Source: Candidatus Helarchaeota archaeon
GTDB lineage: Archaea > Asgardarchaeota > Lokiarchaeia > Helarchaeales > HEL-GB-A
DNA: 39,579 nt
Direction of reading: 5' to 3'
Assembly: GCA_016840125.1 (NCBI GenBank)
Contig: JAEOSY010000275.1
Location: forward strand, 1 to 39,579
In this document: positions 35,077 to 39,579 of the stretch, piece by piece
Numbering within the stretch: position 1 is the first letter of the stretch
How the letters are laid out: each line of letters begins with the position of its first letter
Program-made: the position numbers and the translations under genes
Notes under the pieces: model-generated
Told to the model about the DNA's origin: nothing
What the model saw: the letters and a program-made list of their open reading frames with translations, nothing else
The model's database searches: none

Positions 35077-35208
35077 AATAACCACAATCCAACATGCTAT
35101 CTTTTATTTCTTTTAAAAATTAATTAAGAATTAAACATTAAATACATTCACACGTATTTCAAACTATCAATTAAATTTTGTTGAAATCAAAACAGGGTGG
35201 ATTCTTTG

Positions 35209-36765
35209 GTGAAATTTGATTGGAGACGAATTCAAGCAGAAGCTGAAGAGGATTATGAAAGAGCATGGTTAGAAACTAAAAATTTATTGAAAATGGAAGG
35301 GCGTATCTTTAAACCGAAGAACGCTGGAAAATTGCATCCGGTATTTGAATTTATCACAAAATCTAGACAAGTGCTACTTGACTTAGGGTATGACGAGGTC
35401 ATGGTACCGGTAATTGTTGATGAATCAGCAGTTTATAAAGAATACGGCCCTGAGGCGCCACTTATTTTGGATAGAATCTTTTATCTAGCGGGCTTACCAC
35501 GCCCTGATATTGGTTTAGGAAAAAAGAAAATCGAACAAATAAGAGAAATTATACCAGATTTTAAGAAATTTAAAGAATTCCAAAGCATTTTTCGACGCTA
35601 TAAAAAAAATGAGATAGAATCTGATGATCTTATTGAGGTAATGGTAACCGATTTGGAAATTAAGGAGGAGAAAGCGACAGAAATGTTAAGTAAAGTATTC
35701 CCAGAGCTTCGGGATTTGACTCCGAAACCTACAAAACAGACGCTACGTTCCCATTTTACTGCCTTATGGTTTTTAATTTTAGCTGAACTTCAATATCAAC
35801 ACCCTTTACCAATCCAATTATTCTCGATTGGAGAAAAATTTCGGAGAGAACAGAAATTAGACGCCACGCATTTATATAATTCCAATACAATTTCGACAGT
35901 TATCATGGCAGAAGATTTTACGTTAGAAGATGGTAAATACATGGCCACCCAGATTTTAAACGGATTAGGATTCAAAGACGTTAAATTTGAGATGAAAAAG
36001 GGGACTGCGAAGTATTATGCCCCGCAATGTGAATTTGAAATATTTTTTAAGCACCCAAATCTGAACCAGTGGATCGAAATCGGGGATGGAGGCTTCTATT
36101 CTCCGGTCCCACTCGCAAAGTTCGAGATAGAATATCCAGTGTTTAATATAGGGTTTGGAGTTGAACGATTTGTGATGGTTCAACAGGGATATGATGATAT
36201 TAGAACTTTAGCGTATCCCTATTTTTACACTCAAGCACAATTGAGTGATGCCGAAATAGCAGAAAAAATCACCTATGAATACCAACCATCATCAGATTTA
36301 GGGAAACAAATTCAAAATAATATTGTTGATGTTGCCCTAGAGAATAAGGATAAGAATTCTCCCTTGAAGCTTACAGCATTTTCAAAAAAGGTTGGGGAGA
36401 AAATGGTTGAAGTTTGTATTTGGGAGACTGACTCCGGTGTGAAATTATTGGGACCTGCAAGCTTAAATGAGATATGGGTGTCAGACGGTAACATTTTAGG
36501 GATGAAAACAGGTGAAAAATTAGAGGGAATTAAAACTAATATAACTTATCTATCTGCAATTGCAGCATTGGTTGGATATCAAGCCGAACAATTAATAAAA
36601 ACTCAAGAAAAAGAGCGAGAGATCGTCCGAGTCAAAATTGCGAAGTATCCCTCCGATGTAAACATCAAAATTGATCCGGTGGTGAGGAGATTTATCACAT
36701 CTAACAACAAAAAGATCGATTGCAGAGGCCCTGTCTTCTTTGGGGCAACCATCCTTTTGAAGTAA
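35209..36765 (+). CDS. sepS: O-phosphoserine--tRNA ligase (SepRS)
   Basis: It charges tRNA-Cys with phosphoserine, the first step of tRNA-dependent cysteine synthesis. Class II synthetase motifs and the SepRS-specific blocks are present: EYGPEAPLILDRIFYLAGLPRPDIGLG, KQTLRSHFTALWF, FSIGEKFRREQKLDATHLY and FNIGFGVERFVM. The C-terminal anticodon part ends DCRGPVFFGATILLK as in the methanogen enzyme. GTG at 35197 is open, but GTG at 35209 has GGTGG at 35196-35200 and gives MKFDWRRI, the usual start, yielding 518 residues. The partner SepCysS is not in the window. The next two genes follow with gaps of 15 and 19 bases, forming an operon. Confidence 0.94.
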   Translation: MKFDWRRIQAEAEEDYERAWLETKNLLKMEGRIFKPKNAGKLHPVFEFITKSRQVLLDLGYDEVMVPVIVDESAVYKEYGPEAPLILDRIFYLAGLPRPDIGLGKKKIEQIREIIPDFKKFKEFQSIFRRYKKNEIESDDLIEVMVTDLEIKEEKATEMLSKVFPELRDLTPKPTKQTLRSHFTALWFLILAELQYQHPLPIQLFSIGEKFRREQKLDATHLYNSNTISTVIMAEDFTLEDGKYMATQILNGLGFKDVKFEMKKGTAKYYAPQCEFEIFFKHPNLNQWIEIGDGGFYSPVPLAKFEIEYPVFNIGFGVERFVMVQQGYDDIRTLAYPYFYTQAQLSDAEIAEKITYEYQPSSDLGKQIQNNIVDVALENKDKNSPLKLTAFSKKVGEKMVEVCIWETDSGVKLLGPASLNEIWVSDGNILGMKTGEKLEGIKTNITYLSAIAALVGYQAEQLIKTQEKEREIVRVKIAKYPSDVNIKIDPVVRRFITSNNKKIDCRGPVFFGATILLK

Positions 36766-36780
36766 TTTATCGTAGAGTGA

Positions 36781-37989
36781 ATGAAGATGGATATTTCAAA
36801 ATACAGAGATGATTTTCCAGTTTTAAAACATGAAAATATCATCTATCTGGATTCAGCAACATCTACTTTGGTACCTAAGTGTGTAATTGACGCAATCAAA
36901 AATTTTTATGAAACCAATGGAACAGTAATAAAACGAGGAGCATATCGGCTGACCATTGAAGCGACTGAACTCTATGAGAAAGCACGAACACAGGTCGCAG
37001 AATTTTTCAATGTAGCTCCTTCAGAAATTGTTTTTGTCCCTAATGAGGCTTATGGCATTAGTTCGCTTCTTCATTCATATCCATGGGAAAAAGACAATCA
37101 AATAATTACATCATATTTAGAACATCACTCAAATTATTTGCCGATTTTGAGATTATCTTCACGCTCCTCTATTCAAATTAAGCATTTATCTCACAATACG
37201 GAAGGTGAAATTAATTCAGACTCGCTTGAACTTTTATTGAATAAAGAAACAAAAATGGTGGCACTTACGTACAGTCCCCTTCTTTTTGGGACTTTAAATC
37301 CAATTGAATCTATCGTGAAAATCGCACATGACCAGAACGTTCCTGTGATGGTTGATGGTACACGGATTGCGGGACATCAACCCATTGATTTGAAGAAATT
37401 AGAATGTGATTATTTCGTGTGCCACGGGAATATTGGATTAGTTGGTCCCATGGGGGTTGGAGTGCTGTATATTACTCAAGATGCGTCTGATGAATTGAAT
37501 CCCCTAATTCTCGGGAGTGGTACCGTTGCAAAAGTCCAAGTAGATGATTATAAATTGATGGCTGTACCAAACAGCTTTGAGCCAGGAAATCCGAATGTGG
37601 CGGATGTGGTAGGATTGGGTACCGCTGTTGACTATTTACAGAAAGTAGGACTAAAAAATATTCATAAGCATGAGGTTAATTTGATTACTTTAATATTGAA
37701 GGGATTAAAGGATATCAAAAATGTTGAAGTGTATGGTCCAACAGATCCTAGTAAAAAAAATGGTATAATAAGTTTCAATATTGATGAATTAAATGCACAT
37801 GATACTGCAATGTATCTTGATGAAGCTGCAAGCATAGCTGTTAGGTCTGGGCAACTCTGCTGCCACCCAATGTTAAACGAGTTTAAGATTCCAGGTGTTG
37901 TTCAGGCGTCCCTCCACTTGTACAATTCCGAAGCGGACATATCTCAGTTCCTCGAGATAATTCAAACAATTGCGAAAGAGCTAGTTTAA
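36781..37989 (+). CDS. SufS/class V aminotransferase-like protein lacking the PLP lysine
   Basis: A 402-residue protein aligned along its length with group II cysteine desulfurases. YLDSATSTLVP is followed by EHHSNYLP, with the PLP-stacking His116. VDGTRIAGHQ has the PLP aspartate Asp192, but Arg195 replaces the usual Gln. The active-site Cys360 lies in VRSGQLCCHP. The segment that should read SGHK before the GP loop reads CHGNIGLVGPMG, with no lysine, so the internal aldimine cannot form in the normal way. The N-terminal glycine/threonine phosphate loop is also altered (VPNEAYG). It starts 15 bases after sepS. It is not SepCysS, which has different motifs. A structural, sulfur-carrying or different catalytic role is possible. 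Confidence 0.8.
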   Translation: MKMDISKYRDDFPVLKHENIIYLDSATSTLVPKCVIDAIKNFYETNGTVIKRGAYRLTIEATELYEKARTQVAEFFNVAPSEIVFVPNEAYGISSLLHSYPWEKDNQIITSYLEHHSNYLPILRLSSRSSIQIKHLSHNTEGEINSDSLELLLNKETKMVALTYSPLLFGTLNPIESIVKIAHDQNVPVMVDGTRIAGHQPIDLKKLECDYFVCHGNIGLVGPMGVGVLYITQDASDELNPLILGSGTVAKVQVDDYKLMAVPNSFEPGNPNVADVVGLGTAVDYLQKVGLKNIHKHEVNLITLILKGLKDIKNVEVYGPTDPSKKNGIISFNIDELNAHDTAMYLDEAASIAVRSGQLCCHPMLNEFKIPGVVQASLHLYNSEADISQFLEIIQTIAKELV

Positions 37990-38008
37990 TCAAGGGGCTA
38001 TTTGCTGC

Positions 38009-38722
38009 ATGGATCGTGATGACTTTCTTCGACTCGCGGCGAATCCAAAAACGAATTTGAACAAACTGCGATCTATCCAAGAGGAAATTGCAAAACGGGT
38101 CATCCTTAGAGATAATTTTATGGAGCCAATTAAATATATCGGGGGAGTTGATTCAGCCTATCGTGGAAATACGGTAATTACTGCCTGTGTTATAATGAAA
38201 TGGCCAAATTTAGAACTAGTTGAGCAAAAAATAATAAAAGCAGAGGTATCTTTTCCATATATTAGTACTTATTTTGCCTTTCGAGAGGGGCCTTCTATTC
38301 TAGAGGTTCTGGAACAAGTAGTTATAATTCCAAGCATTCTAATGATTAACAGCCATGGCATTCTGCATCCGACTTTTGCAGGATGTGCGTCTCATATAGG
38401 AGTTTTAACAAAATTACCCACAATCGGAATAGCCAAGGAGGCATTATGTGGGGAATTGGAAGCTGAACCAACTAGGAGAGGAGATTGGATCCCAATTACC
38501 TTCAAAAACAGAACTGTTGGAGCCTGCTTATTAAGTCAAAAGAAAGTAAACCCAATCTATATTTCACCAGGTCATCGTATTACAACGAAAACTGCAGTAG
38601 AAATAGTAAAGAAATGTATTACTAACCAAAAATGGCCTAAACCAATTCATCTAGCTCATGAATTAGCTAATAAAATGAAGCGCTCCTTAAAACATGATTA
38701 TCAAAATAAACTAAAGTCTTAG
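38009..38722 (+). CDS. nfi: Endonuclease V-like protein with a changed metal ligand
   Basis: Endonuclease V cuts DNA or RNA next to deaminated bases (inosine). The 237-residue protein has IGGVDSAYRG with the catalytic Asp48, FREGPSILE with Glu93 and SPGHRITTKTA with the conserved histidine. The third metal-binding position, normally aspartate in the VDGxG motif, is asparagine here (LMINSHGILHP, Asn114; codon AAC). The wedge motif PYxPG reads PYIST. It may bind inosine without cutting, or cut weakly. It follows the SufS-like gene by 19 bases in the sepS operon. Confidence 0.87.
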   Translation: MDRDDFLRLAANPKTNLNKLRSIQEEIAKRVILRDNFMEPIKYIGGVDSAYRGNTVITACVIMKWPNLELVEQKIIKAEVSFPYISTYFAFREGPSILEVLEQVVIIPSILMINSHGILHPTFAGCASHIGVLTKLPTIGIAKEALCGELEAEPTRRGDWIPITFKNRTVGACLLSQKKVNPIYISPGHRITTKTAVEIVKKCITNQKWPKPIHLAHELANKMKRSLKHDYQNKLKS

Positions 38723-38812
38723 AGGAATCGATACCTAATTTTAGGTAAATACAATTATATAGGATTAATTCAGAGAATAATTCTGAATTTGATATAATAG
38801 GCGGGAAGAACT

Positions 38813-39361
38813 TTGCAAATAGCAATTATGATAGCATTTCCGATAGTAATAGCAATTTTTATTATCTTAGGGATTTTAGTTTTAAGGAAGGATAGTGAAT
38901 ACTGGGGTAATCGGTTTTTTGCGTTATTTTTTTGGATAACTGCACTAGGACTACTTGTTAATCTTCCCGTTGTATTTCTTGAGGACCCGTCCTTCTCACA
39001 GATAATTACAACTCTGCGATTCACCTCGTTAGAAACTATTAATATTGCATTATTCACCCTACTTCTTGGAATACTTGTGGTTTATAAGGGAGAGGGGGAA
39101 ATCGTTCAACGGAAAATAATAGTCGGTCTTCTTGCTATTCTTGCAATAGTCATTATTGGTCAAATATTAATCCCTTCGGGATTTGGTATTCTCATTCCAT
39201 CTCTGGAACCAAAATGGTCCATACCTTTTGGAATATATGAGTTTGTTATTAGCCAAGCATTGATTATATTAACCTTTTATTTTGCACGCAAGTTATATCT
39301 GGAATCATCGGAGCAGACACGCCCTAAATTCATGAAGTTTTTAATTGGGGTGGGGTGCTGA
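38813..39361 (+). CDS. Unknown multi-pass membrane protein
   Basis: A 182-residue hydrophobic protein with about five membrane helices (roughly 3-24, 37-55, 70-90, 98-118 and 135-160). TTG at 38813 follows GGCGGGAAG. It ends IGVGC just after a basic segment at the start of what could be another helix, so it may be truncated relative to a longer 6-7-helix sensor-type protein; I cannot name the family. Confidence 0.6.
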   Translation: MQIAIMIAFPIVIAIFIILGILVLRKDSEYWGNRFFALFFWITALGLLVNLPVVFLEDPSFSQIITTLRFTSLETINIALFTLLLGILVVYKGEGEIVQRKIIVGLLAILAIVIIGQILIPSGFGILIPSLEPKWSIPFGIYEFVISQALIILTFYFARKLYLESSEQTRPKFMKFLIGVGC

Positions 39362-39396
39362 AAACTTTTTATTAGTTTATAAATTTTTCACGAAGT

Positions 39397-39577
39397 TGTA
39401 AATTTCTTGCAGACTTATCAGCTTCTCGACACTCTGTCAACTCCTAACGGTTTTGTAAACTTCTAATGGAAATTCATTGTAAACAAATAACAAACTGGCA
39501 ACCGCGTACTGGAGCCTTCTGTATGGTTCTAAGGCACTTGTAAACTTGTAACAAAGGCGTTTGTAAACAATTAACGA
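39397..39577 (+). repeat. Cluster of degenerate 16-nt repeats, TGTAAACNNNTAACRR
   Basis: Copies start at 39435 (TGTCAACTCCTAACGG), 39454 (TGTAAACTTCTAATGG), 39478, 39539 and 39562, with a weaker one at 39397. Spacings are 38, 19, 24, 61 and 23, so it is not a simple tandem array or CRISPR. All copies face the same way. The cluster runs to the window edge. Confidence 0.55.
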
Positions 39578-39579
39578 AA

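Noticed and set aside
36781..37989. SepCysS (Sep-tRNA:Cys-tRNA synthase)
   Set aside because: Expected from its place next to sepS, but the motifs follow SufS (EHHSN, VRSGQLCC), and the SepCysS N-terminal Cys motifs and SGHKS segment are missing.
38770..39057. 95-codon minus-strand frame
   Set aside because: Antisense shadow of the membrane-protein gene, without its own start signals.

Overview
The window comes from an archaeon, most likely a member of the Asgard group. Typical archaeal informational genes are present: EF-1 beta, RFC subunits, Hef, TruD, Pth2, an RNA polymerase H/Rpb5 subunit, SepRS, archaeal phosphoglycerate mutase and Fae-Hps. They sit beside four eukaryote-like Ras/Rab GTPases, a large membrane protein with a longin-like cytoplasmic part, and an Rpb5 that keeps the N-terminal domain normally seen only in eukaryotes. 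The DNA is AT-rich. Shine-Dalgarno motifs (GGTG, GGAGG) are common, and TTG and GTG starts are frequent. I cannot place it more precisely within Asgard from sequence alone.

Layout. 1-7.1 kb is an information-processing block: Zn-ribbon protein, EF-1 beta, RFC small and large subunits, a membrane/TPR-like protein, TruD, a CBS protein, Pth2 and a Zn/KH RNA-binding protein. 7.3-11.8 kb holds a coiled-coil protein, a Rab-like GTPase with helical and zinc-ribbon extensions, Hef and a small Zn protein. 11.8-14.5 kb is a two-gene FAD/Fe-S 2-hydroxyacid dehydrogenase operon. 14.8-22.2 kb is a signalling-like island: two closely related Ras-like GTPases flank an 1868-residue surface protein on the same strand, with a small Cys-rich ORF and a probable broken gene beside them. 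22.4-25.7 kb carries an HdrD-like Fe-S protein and three candidate regulators (TFIIB/cyclin-like, winged helix, Lrp). 25.9-30.7 kb holds an unknown protein, ApgM, Fae-Hps and Rpb5. 30.7-32.5 kb has three tRNA genes (Leu, Thr and an intron-bearing Lys), a corrinoid protein and RibL. 32.6-35.1 kb has a second Rab-like GTPase and a nitroreductase/Cys-rich pair. 35.2-38.7 kb is a compact operon of SepRS, a SufS-like protein without its PLP lysine, and an endonuclease V with a changed metal ligand. The right edge has a membrane protein and a cluster of short degenerate repeats.

The most unusual observation is in the RFC small-subunit gene. A 27-nt insert with an in-frame stop interrupts its Walker A codons, and the insert sits in an almost ideal bulge-helix-bulge structure. 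Removing it restores the reading frame and most of the motif. This looks like an archaeal pre-mRNA intron cut by the tRNA splicing endonuclease. The tRNA-Lys gene of the same window carries a BHB intron at a non-canonical place. The second system worth attention is the surface-receptor/longin/Ras-GTPase cluster. The third is the SepRS operon, whose two downstream enzymes both have altered catalytic residues.
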